Below are positions 9,053 through 20,645 of a stretch of DNA of 64,000 nt, piece after piece. Each line of letters opens with the position of its first letter. Within the stretch, counting starts at the first letter, position 1. Under the pieces are notes generated by a model. That model saw only the letters and a program-made list of their open reading frames with translations. It made no database searches and was not told the origin of the DNA. The position numbers and the translations under genes were made by a program. The DNA is from Ideonella alba (GTDB lineage: Bacteria > Pseudomonadota > Gammaproteobacteria > Burkholderiales > Burkholderiaceae_C), in NCBI RefSeq assembly GCF_018069875.1, contig NZ_JAGQDF010000005.1:62001-126000 (forward strand), in the 5' to 3' direction.

Positions 9053-9080
9053 GCCCGGTCGACCCAGAGGTCGACCGGGC
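9053..9080 (+). terminator. Strong hairpin after the TonB receptor gene
   Basis: A perfect 12-bp stem (GCCCGGTCGACC with its complement) closes a 4-base loop, CAGA. There is no T-tract after it, so it may act as an attenuator or 3'-end stabiliser rather than a simple intrinsic terminator. It lies between the receptor gene and the ABC importer genes and could let the receptor mRNA accumulate above the rest. Confidence 0.6.
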
Positions 9081-9148
9081 CGATCGTTGAGGCCTCCGGC
9101 CTGTCCTGTCCCAACACACCAACATCGACCGCCCTCGTCTCCAGCAGC

Positions 9149-10239
<1,091 letters not shown>

Positions 10240-10243
<4 letters not shown>

Positions 10244-11514
10244 CCCTGCTGTCCCTGGCCACGCTGCGTCAACTGGTCTGTGCCGCAGGGGCGGTGCTGG
10301 CGATCATGGGCGCGGCGCAAGCCGCCACCGTGACCATCACCTGCGGCTCCACCGGCCGCGAGTTGGCGCTGTGTCGCGAGGGCACCGAGTCCTGGTCTGC
10401 ACGCACGGGTCACAGCGTCAAGCTGGTGACCATGCCCGGTTCCGACACCCTCACGCTGACCCAGCAACTGCTGGCGGCAGGCGCGGCCGATATCGACGTG
10501 TTCCAGATCGACATCGCCTGGACCGGCATCCTGGCGCGGCACCTGCAGGCCTTGGGGCCAGCAGCCGCCGACCGCACGGCGCAACACTTCCCGGCCATGG
10601 TTCAAAGTGCCACGGTCGGAGGACAGTTGCTGGGCATGCCGTGGTTCGGTGATGCGGGTGTGCTGTACTACCGCAAGGACCTGCTGCAGCGCTACGGCCT
10701 GGCCGTGCCGCGCACCTGGGCCGAGCTGCGACAGGCCGCTCAGACCATTCAGGCTGGCGAGCGCCGGCGGGGCGCGGACAAGTTCTGGGGCTTCGTCTGG
10801 CAGGGGCGTGCCTATGAAGGCCTGACCTGCAATGCGCTGGAGTGGGTGGCGAGTCAGGGTGGCGGCAGTGTGGTGGACGAGGGCGGTCGGATCACGATCA
10901 ACAACCCCGCAGCCGCGAAGGCCCTGCGCGAGGCGGCCGGCTGGGTGGGCACGATCACGCCCAAGGGCGTGCTCAACTACACCGAGGAAGAGGCGCGTGG
11001 CGTTTTCCAGTCGGGCAATGCCGCGTTCATGCGCAACTGGCCCTACGCCTGGTCGCTGGTCAATGACCCAGGCAGTTCGGTGCGCCACCTCGTGGGCGTG
11101 GCAGCGCTGCCCGCTGGCGCCGGAGGTCGATCGACTGCCACGCTCGCCGGCAGCCTGCTGGTGGTCAACAAGTACTCGCGCCACAGCGACCTGGCCATCG
11201 ACCTGGTTCTGCACCTGACCAGTGCCGCCGAACAGAAGCGCCGCGCCATCCAGGGCTCCTACAGTCCGACGCTGCCGGGCCTGTACGGTGACCCGGAGGT
11301 GCTGGCCACCGCGCCCTATCTGGCCACACTCAGGGACACCTTGCTCAGCGCGGTGGCCCGACCTTCGACGGCCACCGGGGCCAAGTACAACCGGGTGAGC
11401 ATCGAGTTCTCGAATGCCGTGCATTCGGTGCTGACCGGCGAGTCCGACGCCGACGAGCGGCTGCAGGTGCTGGACAACAAGCTGCGCCGACTGCGCCGCG
11501 GAGGCCAGTGGTGA
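10240..11514 (+). CDS. Extracellular sugar-binding protein of the ABC importer
   Basis: This 424-residue periplasmic binding protein captures the sugar and delivers it to the two permeases. A Sec signal peptide ends near AAQAATV at about residue 27; no lipobox is visible. The mature part has family-1 solute-binding features such as DIDVFQIDIAWTG, GMPWFGDAGVLYYRKDLL and FQSGNAAFMRNWPYAW. It most resembles trehalose/maltose/sucrose binders of the ThuE/AglE kind, but the ligand cannot be fixed by eye. The ATG at 10240 overlaps the ATPase stop (ATGA). Confidence 0.88.
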
Positions 11515-12446
11515 ACGCACGTCCTCAGACACCGAGGGTGAGCATCGCCCGCCAGCGCACGCGCATGGCCTGGTGGCTGCTCAGTCCGATGCTGCTGGTC
11601 CTGCTGGTGGTGGCGGGTTGGCCGCTGGCGCGCAGCGTCTGGTTCAGCCTGACCGATGCCAGCCTGACGGATCTGTCCCAGGTCAGTTTCATCGGGCTGG
11701 ACAACTACCTGTCGCGCGATGAGGGCCAGTGGATCGGACTGTTGGCCGACCCTGACTGGTGGCATGCGGTGTGGAACACCTTCCGCTTCGCGGCGCTGTC
11801 GGTGGCCATTGAGACCGTGCTGGGCACCGTGTTCGCGCTGGTGCTGCATGCGCAGTTCCCGGGGCGCGCCTGGGTGCGCGCGGCCGTGCTGATTCCCTGG
11901 GCGGTGCCGACCATCGTGTCGGCGCGCATCTGGGGCTGGATGCTCAACGACCAGTTCGGCGTGATCAACCAGGGCCTGCTGGCCGTGGGACTGATCGATC
12001 AGCCGCTGGCCTGGACGGCAGACCCCAGCCTGTCGATGGTGGCCATCGTGCTGGTCGATGTGTGGAAGACCACGCCGTTCATGGCGCTGATGGTGCTGGC
12101 CGCGCTGCAAATGCTGCCCACCGACTGTTACGAGGCGGCCCGGGTGGACGGCGTGCCGGCCTGGACCGTGTTCTGGAAGGTCACCCTGCCGCTCATCCGG
12201 CCGGCACTGATGGTGGCGGTGATCTTCCGACTGCTGGATGCGCTGCGGGTGTTCGACGTGATCTATGTGCTGAGCGCGAACGGCCAGAGCACGATGTCGA
12301 TGTCGATCTACGCCCGGCAGCAGTTGGTCGACTTCCAGGATGTGGGCTATGGATCGGCGGCGTCGACGATGCTGTTCATGCTGATCGCCGGCTGCGTTGG
12401 CGTCTACCTGACGCTGGGCCGCGTGCGTCTGGGCGAGGAGGACTGA
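11511..12446 (+). CDS. Sugar ABC transporter permease (MalF type)
   Basis: This inner-membrane permease of about 311 residues has six predicted hydrophobic segments, beginning WWLLSPMLLVLLVVAGWPLA. The EAA loop that docks on the ATPase reads EAARVDGVPAWTVFWKVTLP. It pairs with the following MalG-type permease to form the channel. GTG 11511 gives a 4-base overlap with the preceding stop; GTG 11508 is an equally possible start. Confidence 0.9.
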   Translation: MNARPQTPRVSIARQRTRMAWWLLSPMLLVLLVVAGWPLARSVWFSLTDASLTDLSQVSFIGLDNYLSRDEGQWIGLLADPDWWHAVWNTFRFAALSVAIETVLGTVFALVLHAQFPGRAWVRAAVLIPWAVPTIVSARIWGWMLNDQFGVINQGLLAVGLIDQPLAWTADPSLSMVAIVLVDVWKTTPFMALMVLAALQMLPTDCYEAARVDGVPAWTVFWKVTLPLIRPALMVAVIFRLLDALRVFDVIYVLSANGQSTMSMSIYARQQLVDFQDVGYGSAASTMLFMLIAGCVGVYLTLGRVRLGEED

Positions 12447-12449
12447 ACC

Positions 12450-13277
12450 ATGCATCGCCATTGGGGACGTCTGGGGTTCTGGCTGCTGGTCGGGGTGATG
12501 GTCGTGTACTCCGTCTTCCCTTTCTACTACGCGGTCGTCACGTCGCTGAAACCGGGTTCGGCGCTGTTCCGTGTCGATGTCCTGATCCGGGACTGGCACT
12601 GGGAGAACTACGCCACCGTGTTCCGCGAACAGGCCTTCGGCACCAACATCCTCAACTCGGTGCTGGTGTCGGTGTCGGTGGTCGCTCTGTCGTTGGGCTT
12701 GGGCGTGCTGGCGGCCTATCCGCTCGGGCGGGTTCGCTTCGCCGGGCGTTCCACGCTGCTGGTGACCATCCTGGGCGTGTCGATGTTTCCGCAGGTGGCC
12801 GTGCTCTCGGGCATGTTCGAGCTGATCCGCGCGCTGGGTCTGTACAACAACCTGCTCTCGCTGACGCTGTCCTACATGATCTTCTCCCTGCCGTTCACGG
12901 TCTGGGTCCTGACCACCTTCATGCGCGACCTGCCCAAGGAGCTGGAAGAAGCCGCGTTGATGGACGGTGCCACGCCCCTGACCCTCATCACCCGCATCTA
13001 CCTGCCGCTGCTGGGCCCGGCGGTGGTGACCACCGGCCTGCTGGCCTTCATCACCGCCTGGAACGAGTTCCTGTTCGCACTCACCTTCACCTTGAGCACC
13101 GAGCAGCGCACGATTCCCGTGGCCATCGGCCTGATCAGCGGTGCCAGCCAGTACGAGCTGCCCTGGGGCCACATCATGGCGGCGTCCGTCGTGGTGACCT
13201 TGCCGGTGGTCGCGCTGGTGCTGGTGTTCCAGCGCCGGATCGTCTCCGGCCTGACGGCCGGCGCAGTGAAGGGATGA
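12450..13277 (+). CDS. Sugar ABC transporter permease (MalG type)
   Basis: This is the second permease subunit, 275 residues with six hydrophobic segments. Its EAA loop is EEAALMDGATPLTLITRIYL, the classic ATPase-coupling motif. It begins 3 bases after the first permease and forms the inner-membrane channel with it. The end overlaps a possible upstream start (ATG 13274) of the glucosidase gene. Confidence 0.92.
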   Translation: MHRHWGRLGFWLLVGVMVVYSVFPFYYAVVTSLKPGSALFRVDVLIRDWHWENYATVFREQAFGTNILNSVLVSVSVVALSLGLGVLAAYPLGRVRFAGRSTLLVTILGVSMFPQVAVLSGMFELIRALGLYNNLLSLTLSYMIFSLPFTVWVLTTFMRDLPKELEEAALMDGATPLTLITRIYLPLLGPAVVTTGLLAFITAWNEFLFALTFTLSTEQRTIPVAIGLISGASQYELPWGHIMAASVVVTLPVVALVLVFQRRIVSGLTAGAVKG

Positions 13278-13315
13278 GCGCGGGCCGTCCCCGCACGCAC
13301 CCGAACGGAAAGCAG

Positions 13316-14992
<1,677 letters not shown>

Positions 14993-15006
14993 GCACCGGA
15001 GCGGCC

Positions 15007-16095
15007 ATGCAGCGGGGCATCGTCGTGGCGCGCGCACCGCAGGTGGTGGCTGCGGCCGGACGAACGCGGCCGCAAATGGCCGATGTCGCGCGGCTGGCCG
15101 GGGTATCCGTGGCCTCGGTGTCGCGTGCGCTCCGCGGAGAGCCCGGCGTGCGCGAAGACCTGCGCCACCGCATCGAGGGCATCGCCAGGCAGTTGCACTA
15201 CGAGGTCGACGAGGGGGCACGCAACCTGCGCATCCGGCACAACCGGACGATTTCGGTCGTGGTGCCGCACAGCCCTGCTGCCGGGGAGTCGCTGTCGGAT
15301 CCCTTTCTTCTGGCGCTGATCGGCAGCATCGCCGATGCACTCACGGCCCGCAGCTACGACCTGCTGCTGTCACGGATCGACACCATGCAGGTGGGCCGGC
15401 TGTGCCGCGATGTCGAGTCCCGCCGCGCGATGGGTGTGATCGTCGTGGGCCAGGGGCATCACCATGAACAGCTCAACATGGTGGCTGACCGAGGCGTTCC
15501 GCTGGTGGTGTGGGGCGCGCACATCGAGGGGCGCCGCTATGCAACCGTGGGCAGCGACAACCGCTTGGGCGGCCGACTGGCTACCGCCCACCTGCTGGAC
15601 GGCGGCGCTCGCCGGGTGGCCTTCATCGGTGACACCAGCCTGCCCGAAGTGGCTCACCGCCACGCCGGTTATGTGGATGCTCACCATGCGCGCGGCCTGC
15701 TGCCGCCGATGGAGCTGACGCGCCCGGCGCCTTTCGTGCAGGCGCGCGTGGAGCGCGAACTGGCCAGCCTGCTGGCGATGGAGCCGGGCATCGATGCGAT
15801 CTTCGCGAGCAGTGACCTGACGGCGATGACGGTCGTCCATGCGCTGCATCGTGCGGGCCTGCGTGTGCCCGAGGACCTGCAGGTGGTCGGTTTTGACGAC
15901 ATCCCCATGGTCGCCCAGATGCGACCAGCGCTGAGCTCCGTCGCGCAGTCGGTCGAGCAGGCCGGTGCCGCCTTGCTGCGGGCATTGGAAGCCGTGGTGG
16001 ACGGTGCCCAGGCACCGAGCATCGTGCTGCCGACCACGCTGCAGCCCCGTGAGTCGACGCGGCTGGCGCCATGTGAATCGGCCAGACAGACGTGA
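15007..16095 (+). CDS. LacI-family transcriptional regulator, copy 1
   Basis: The 362-residue repressor has an N-terminal helix-turn-helix (MADVARLAGVSVASVSRALRG, about residues 22-42) and a periplasmic-binding-protein-like sensor domain with the family segment VVGFDDIPMV near the C-terminus. It starts 15 bases after the glucosidase gene and so is probably part of that operon, giving feedback control by an intracellular sugar. The hinge region (YEVDEGARNLR) departs from the usual ARSLR pattern and is shared with the next gene. It probably binds the palindromes upstream of the TonB receptor. Confidence 0.9.
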   Translation: MQRGIVVARAPQVVAAAGRTRPQMADVARLAGVSVASVSRALRGEPGVREDLRHRIEGIARQLHYEVDEGARNLRIRHNRTISVVVPHSPAAGESLSDPFLLALIGSIADALTARSYDLLLSRIDTMQVGRLCRDVESRRAMGVIVVGQGHHHEQLNMVADRGVPLVVWGAHIEGRRYATVGSDNRLGGRLATAHLLDGGARRVAFIGDTSLPEVAHRHAGYVDAHHARGLLPPMELTRPAPFVQARVERELASLLAMEPGIDAIFASSDLTAMTVVHALHRAGLRVPEDLQVVGFDDIPMVAQMRPALSSVAQSVEQAGAALLRALEAVVDGAQAPSIVLPTTLQPRESTRLAPCESARQT

Positions 16096-16111
16096 GCCTC
16101 GCGGTTGGTGC

Positions 16112-16117
16112 CAGAAT
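16112..16117 (+). promoter_or_regulatory. Possible -10 box of the second LacI-type gene
   Basis: CAGAAT lies 38 bases before ATG 16155, allowing an internal promoter with a leader of about 30 bases. No clear -35 box is visible. If real, it favours ATG 16155 over the GTG at 16092. Confidence 0.3.
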
Positions 16118-16154
16118 CGCCGGCGAACGGCGCCCAAGGACCCAGCTGCTGCCC

Positions 16155-17219
16155 ATGCCCCGCCCCAAGCCGACCTCCGGCGAGCCACGAGACACCCCGT
16201 CGGGCCGCCCCACCAAACTTCAGATGGCCGACATTGCCCGGCTGGCGAATGTGTCCATCTCCACGGTGTCCAGGGCGCTGTCCAACAACCCGCGCCTGAG
16301 TGAGGAGACCCGCAACCGGGTCAACGAACTGGCGCGCAGCCTGAACTACTCGATCAACGTCGGCGCGCAGATCCTGCGTGGCAAGGCCATGCAGACAGTG
16401 GCCGTGGCCTTTCCCTACCATCCCGAGCACCGTCAGCACTTCAAGGACCCATTCTTCCTCGCGACCCTGGGCAGCATCGGTGACGCGCTGATCGACAGCG
16501 GCCACAGCATGCTCATCGTCGGTGTCGAGACCGACAAGAGTGAAACACTGACACAGCCCCACGAGTCCGGTCAGGCGATCGGCACCATCATGCTGGGTCA
16601 GGAGAACAACCATGACCGCTTCAACGAACTGGCTGTCCGCGGCTTGCCGTTCGTGGTGTGGGGCGCGCGACTGCCTGACCAGCTCTACTGCACCGTCGGC
16701 AGCGACAACCTGATGGGCGGTCGCCAGGCAACCGAACACCTGTTGGACTGCGGTGCCCGGCGCGTCGCCTTCTTCGGCGACGGCAGCCTGGCGGAGATCG
16801 GCCAGCGTCACCAAGGCTACGAAGCCGCTCTGGTGGCGGCCGGCCTGACGCCGGACCCTCAGCTGTACCGGCCTGTGCCCTTCGTCGACGCGGCCGTGCA
16901 GCGGGAGGTGACCGCCATGCTGGCCCAGGGTGTCGAATTCGATGCCGTGTTTGCCGCCAGCGACCTGGTGGCCTTGGCTGTCATTGCCGCACTGCGCGAC
17001 CATGGCCTCCAGGTGCCACAGGATGTGCAGGTGGTCGGTTTCGACGACATCCGCCTGGCGGCGGAGTCGCACCCGGCGCTGACCACCATCCGTCAGTCGA
17101 TCGATGAGGCCGGACGCGTGCTGGTCCAACTGCTGCTGGACAAGCTGGCCGGGCGCCGCGTGGAGTCGGTCATGATGCCGACGCGCTTGATGGTGCGGCA
17201 GTCCACGCGCGCGCGCTGA
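16155..17219 (+). CDS. LacI-family transcriptional regulator, copy 2
   Basis: This 354-residue repressor parallels the gene before it: helix-turn-helix MADIARLANVSISTVSRAL, hinge SINVGAQILR, and sensor segments VVWGARLPDQ, TVGSDNLMGGRQAT and VVGFDDIRLA that line up almost word for word with copy 1. The two therefore look like a tandem duplication that has diverged. GTG 16092 overlaps the previous stop (GTGA) and would add 21 residues; ATG 16155 was chosen because the added part is not family-like and a possible -10 box lies within it. The copies may see different sugars or form mixed dimers; neither is proven. Confidence 0.88.
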   Translation: MPRPKPTSGEPRDTPSGRPTKLQMADIARLANVSISTVSRALSNNPRLSEETRNRVNELARSLNYSINVGAQILRGKAMQTVAVAFPYHPEHRQHFKDPFFLATLGSIGDALIDSGHSMLIVGVETDKSETLTQPHESGQAIGTIMLGQENNHDRFNELAVRGLPFVVWGARLPDQLYCTVGSDNLMGGRQATEHLLDCGARRVAFFGDGSLAEIGQRHQGYEAALVAAGLTPDPQLYRPVPFVDAAVQREVTAMLAQGVEFDAVFAASDLVALAVIAALRDHGLQVPQDVQVVGFDDIRLAAESHPALTTIRQSIDEAGRVLVQLLLDKLAGRRVESVMMPTRLMVRQSTRAR

Positions 17220-17253
17220 GCTGGCAGACCGTCAGCGATCGCGCCGCGGGTGC

Positions 17254-18756
17254 TCAGTCCTCCAGCGACGTGTCCAGCACGCCCGCAATCGCCTTCTGGT
17301 AGGCCGCGAACACGTCGATGCGGCCGTTGCCGATCATCGCGTTGGGCCACACCGTGGCGGCGGTGCCGCCGCAGGTCTGGTTGACCGGGTTGGTCACGCC
17401 GCTGCGCTGGGCTGTCTTGTTCAGCAGCTTCTCCACCGCGGACGGGTTGCCCTTGAGCGTGGGCACGGCCGACATCAGCAGCGCCGCGGCGCCGGCCACG
17501 TGGGGCGTGGCCATGCTGGTGCCGCTGAGGTTGGTGTAGGTGCTGGGCGGGTAGGCCGAGTTGACGTTCACGCCGGGCGCTGACACATCCGGCTTGACGC
17601 CCTTGCCGGTGACCGGGCCGCGGCTGGAGAAGCTGGCCAGCCGGTCGGCACTGTCGGTGGCGCCGATGGTGTAGGACAGCGGGTAGATCGCTGGCGGCTC
17701 GGTGATCGTGCCGCAGCTGGGGCCGGCGTTGGTGGCGGCGGCCACGAACAGGATGCCGCCCTTGACCAGGTTGGTCACCGCGCCCTTGATCTCGTTGCCC
17801 ACCGTGCAGCCTTCACCGATGGTGCAGCCCCAGGAGTTGCTGATGATGTCCGGTGCCAGGTCCGGGTTGGGGTTCTGGTTGGCCAGGTCGGTGGGCGCCA
17901 GCAGCCACTGCATGCACTCGATGTAGGTGGCCGGCGTGCCGTTGCCGGCGTTCATGTTGCGGCAGCCGATCCACTTGGCGCCCGGCGCCACGCCGATCTG
18001 GTGGGTGGCGTGGTCGTCGCCGGCGAAGGTGCCGGCGGTGTGGGTGCCGTGGCCGTTGTCGTCGCAGGGCGCGGGTGAGTTGGCGGGGCAGCTGCCGTTG
18101 GCCACGTGGATCGCGTCATGCCAGCTGTAGTTGTGGTCGGCGGTGCTGCCGTTCCAGCCGCGGTACTGCGGCTTGAGCGCCGGGTGGTCCCAGCGGTAGC
18201 CGGTGTCCTGGCCGGCGATCACCACGCCCTGGCCGGTGATGCCCTGGGCCCACACCAGCGGCGCGCGGATCTTGTCGACGCCCCAGGCCACGGTGGACAC
18301 GCTCTCGACCTGCGCCGGCTGCCCGGTGGGGCGGGGCAGGGCCACGGCGATCGTCGGGTTGGGATCGATGCGGGCCACCTCATCGCGCTCGGCCAGTGCC
18401 GCCAGCTCACTGGCGTTGAGCCGGGCGTGGACGATGTTGGCGATCCAGAAGGGCTGGTAGGCGATCTGGCGGGCATCCATCCAGGCGCGCAGGCCGCGCT
18501 GCTGCTCGTCGGCGCGCGCCACCAGCGCGGCCACCAGTGCGCGCCGCCGCGCCTTGTAGTCGGCGTCGGCTGGCAGGGTCGCGGTGGCAGGCGTGCGCTG
18601 GTCCTTCAGCACGATCAGCGCCTCGGCGCGGCCCTGGCGCTGCGCGGCGGCGGCCAGATCGGGGTGGACCTGACCGGCCCAGGTGCTGCCGCCCACCAGG
18701 GCGAAGCTGCTCAGAACCAGCGCGCTGGCGCGCTGCAGCGGGAGTCGGAAAGCCAT
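17254..18756 (-). CDS. Secreted S8 (subtilisin-family) serine protease
   Basis: This 500-residue protein has a signal peptide (residues 1-28), an I9-like inhibitory propeptide (about 40-140, ending near DEVARIDPNP) and a subtilase catalytic domain. The triad is visible as Asp in AGQDTGYRWDHP, His in DDNGHGTHTAGT and Ser in LSGTSMATPHVAG; the oxyanion Asn lies in AAATNAG. Several Cys pairs in the mature part (NGSCPANSPAPC, GCTIGEGC) suggest disulfides. It is probably an exported broad-range protease. It points toward the LacI gene with a 34-base gap and no obvious terminator. Confidence 0.92.
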   Translation of the reverse strand: MAFRLPLQRASALVLSSFALVGGSTWAGQVHPDLAAAAQRQGRAEALIVLKDQRTPATATLPADADYKARRRALVAALVARADEQQRGLRAWMDARQIAYQPFWIANIVHARLNASELAALAERDEVARIDPNPTIAVALPRPTGQPAQVESVSTVAWGVDKIRAPLVWAQGITGQGVVIAGQDTGYRWDHPALKPQYRGWNGSTADHNYSWHDAIHVANGSCPANSPAPCDDNGHGTHTAGTFAGDDHATHQIGVAPGAKWIGCRNMNAGNGTPATYIECMQWLLAPTDLANQNPNPDLAPDIISNSWGCTIGEGCTVGNEIKGAVTNLVKGGILFVAAATNAGPSCGTITEPPAIYPLSYTIGATDSADRLASFSSRGPVTGKGVKPDVSAPGVNVNSAYPPSTYTNLSGTSMATPHVAGAAALLMSAVPTLKGNPSAVEKLLNKTAQRSGVTNPVNQTCGGTAATVWPNAMIGNGRIDVFAAYQKAIAGVLDTSLED

Positions 18757-18896
18757 GGGAACTCCAGAAGTGGTGGGCGAGGTGACGCCGACGCGGCCGA
18801 TGGTAGGGCCGACCTGGGCGGCGCCGAACGGCAGCGGGCGGTGTCTCCCTAGAACCCGAGCGCCGCGGGCGTGCCTGTGGCTTGGCCTGGATCAAT

Positions 18897-18919
18897 CTAG
18901 GGATGCGGGTAAACCCTAG
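18897..18919. promoter_or_regulatory. CTAGGG-N11-CCCTAG inverted repeat
   Basis: CTAGGG and CCCTAG are perfect 6-base arms around 11 bases, and a third CCCTAG lies at 18847-18852. The block sits about where the -35 region of the downstream gene should be, just before a CACAAT -10 candidate at 18928-18933. It looks like an activator or repressor site for the divergent pair (subtilase and repeat protein). The binding protein is unknown. Confidence 0.5.
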
Positions 18920-18927
18920 TTCTCTGT

Positions 18928-18933
18928 CACAAT
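18928..18933 (+). promoter_or_regulatory. Possible -10 box of the repeat-protein gene
   Basis: CACAAT is spaced so that transcription would start near 18940, giving a leader of about 60 bases. The -35 position falls inside the CTAGGG palindrome, so this promoter may depend on an activator. Confidence 0.35.
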
Positions 18934-19002
18934 GCTGACGACAGGCCGCCATCGAGATGAGCCGTGGAGACCGTTGTACCACCCACGATGGAAAGGCCCA
19001 CC

Positions 19003-19359
19003 ATGCCCCGCATCAGCTTCCTGCTGGCCAGCCTCACCCTGCTGACCACCAGCGCCCTCGCTGCCGACCCGGCCGCGCCCGCCCACGCCAACGCCGATCA
19101 CCCCGCCGTGGCCCAGCAGCGCCTGGCCGCCCACGCCAGCATCGACCCCAACACCTTCCTGGTCCAGCCGCCCGCCAGCGTGCACTGGACCGCGGCCCCC
19201 GCGGCCACCCAGCATGCCGGTGGCGCGCACCCGGCGGTGATCGTCGCCGCGCGCACCGCGGCCGGCATCGACCCGAACACCTTCCTGGTCCAGCCGCCGG
19301 CCACCACCGCCTGGACCGCACCGGCCCCGACGCTGCGACTGGCCGACGCCACGCGCTGA
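19003..19359 (+). CDS. Small secreted two-repeat protein, unknown function
   Basis: The 118-residue product has a Sec signal peptide (MPRISFLLASLTLLTTSALA) and a mature part made of two near-copies of a unit of about 31 residues. Each unit begins HPAV, contains IDPNTFLVQPPA and ends WTA. No Cys and no known domain is recognised. ATG 19003 is chosen because GAAAGG at 18991-18996 lies 6 bases upstream; ATG 18988 and GTG 18964 are longer alternatives. The role could be periplasmic binding or structural; nothing in the sequence decides. It is divergent from the subtilase gene. Confidence 0.7.
   Translation: MPRISFLLASLTLLTTSALAADPAAPAHANADHPAVAQQRLAAHASIDPNTFLVQPPASVHWTAAPAATQHAGGAHPAVIVAARTAAGIDPNTFLVQPPATTAWTAPAPTLRLADATR
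19099..19320 (+). repeat. Tandem coding repeat, two units
   Basis: Unit 1 spans 19099-19194 and unit 2 spans 19228-19320, separated by a short linker. The translated core IDPNTFLVQPPA is identical in both, pointing to an internal duplication under selection. Confidence 0.8.
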
Positions 19360-19444
19360 GCCAACCCACCGCGGTGGCCCGCGGTCCCGCGGCCTGTCAT
19401 GATGCCGCTATGACACGCCATGCCTTGGACCGCGGAGCCGGCCG

Positions 19445-20059
19445 ATGAACGACGCCCCCTGGGTGCTGTACGGCGCGCCGGGCTCGGGCTCGGACGCGGT
19501 CGTCATGGCCCTGCGCGCCTGCGGCCTGCGCCACCGCCTGGTGCTGGCGGCCACCTGGGAGCCCGGCGAGGGCCTGGACGCCCTGCGGCGCATCAACCCG
19601 CTGGGGCAGGTCCCGACCCTGCAGTTGCCCGATGGCACGGTGCTGAGCGAAAGCGCCGCCATCCTGATCCACCTGGGCCTGCAATTCCCCGCTGCCGGGC
19701 TGCTGCCCGCTGATCCTGGCCGCCGCGCCCAGACCCTGCGCGGCCTGGTCTTCATCGCCGCCAACTGCTACCCGGCGGTCAGCATCAGCGACTACCCCGA
19801 GCGCTGGACCACCGCCACCAGCGTCAGCGCCCAGGCGAAGGTACGTGCCGCCGCGCGGGCACAACTGCACCGCGCCTGGGACATCTTCGCCGAGCAGTTC
19901 AGCGCGCTGCTGGACGAGGAGCCACCCGGTGCGCTGGCGATGCTGGCGGTGGTGGTCTCGCGCTGGTCGGGCACGCGGGCGCACCTGAAGCGGACCCGAC
20001 CCGCGATGCATCAGGCGCTGACGGCCCTGGCCGAGCACCCCAGACTGCAACTGCCCTGA
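19445..20059 (+). CDS. Glutathione S-transferase family protein
   Basis: The 204-residue cytoplasmic protein has a thioredoxin-like N-terminal domain (VLYGAPGSGS) with the glutathione-binding features NPLGQVPTL and the Ser-containing LSESAAILIHLG, then an all-helical C-terminal domain. Members conjugate or reduce substrates with glutathione or act in stress defence. The substrate is unknown. It starts 85 bases after the repeat-protein gene and probably stands alone. Confidence 0.87.
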   Translation: MNDAPWVLYGAPGSGSDAVVMALRACGLRHRLVLAATWEPGEGLDALRRINPLGQVPTLQLPDGTVLSESAAILIHLGLQFPAAGLLPADPGRRAQTLRGLVFIAANCYPAVSISDYPERWTTATSVSAQAKVRAAARAQLHRAWDIFAEQFSALLDEEPPGALAMLAVVVSRWSGTRAHLKRTRPAMHQALTALAEHPRLQLP

Positions 20060-20125
20060 CCGGCGTGCTGGTAGAGTGGGTTCACGCGCGATGCAGCGTC
20101 AGCGTGCGCAAGGGGAGAAAACAAC

Positions 20126-20563
20126 ATGAGAACCAGGACGGCCCTGCTGGCCGTGGCGCTACTGGCATTGCAGGCCTGTGGCGGTGGTGGCCGCGAGCCC
20201 ACCGACGGTGGCTGCCTGAATCTCTATCTGGAACCGATCGTGCTGCTGGACCGCGTGAGCGTGGAAGGCGAGACCGGCACCATCAGCCGCGTCGTGATCG
20301 CCGATGTGCAACTCGACGGTCAACCGGTGTCACTGCAGCAGATCGCGGTGAGCTCGGGCATCGAGGAGACCGCGCAAGGCCTGGTGTGCAACCTGCCTTG
20401 CGGCCTGGGGAACACCGAAGGCACCTACACCCTCCAGCTCACCGCGTCGGGCTTCGCGCCACGCGCGGTGACAGTGACCGCGCGCTACGCGGTCTTCCAG
20501 GGCGGGTGCCCCTCGTCCAACGACGGTGGGACCCACGTCAGCGCGGTGATGAAACGTCTGTGA
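20126..20563 (+). CDS. Predicted lipoprotein, unknown function
   Basis: The 145-residue protein has a lipoprotein signal with lipobox LQAC (residues 15-18) followed by a Gly-rich linker. The mature part is beta-rich, with two Cys near VCNLPCGLG and another near GGCPSS. It resembles a carboxypeptidase-regulatory-like fold only loosely (GTYTLQLTASGFAPRAVTV). A GGGGAGAA-like purine stretch lies before the ATG. It should sit in the envelope; no function is proposed. Confidence 0.7.
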   Translation: MRTRTALLAVALLALQACGGGGREPTDGGCLNLYLEPIVLLDRVSVEGETGTISRVVIADVQLDGQPVSLQQIAVSSGIEETAQGLVCNLPCGLGNTEGTYTLQLTASGFAPRAVTVTARYAVFQGGCPSSNDGGTHVSAVMKRL

Positions 20564-20645
20564 TGACCACTGGGCGCTGGCACCGCGCTGTCAGACCACG
20601 CTCGCCACGCTGCCCCAGCAGCTCCACCTCACAACAGTCCGCCTG

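Noticed and set aside
17226-17240. The 15-mer AGACCGTCAGCGATC also present at 63287-63301
   Set aside because: Only two copies, both at unrelated gene ends, with no wider similarity; chance or codon bias explains it.
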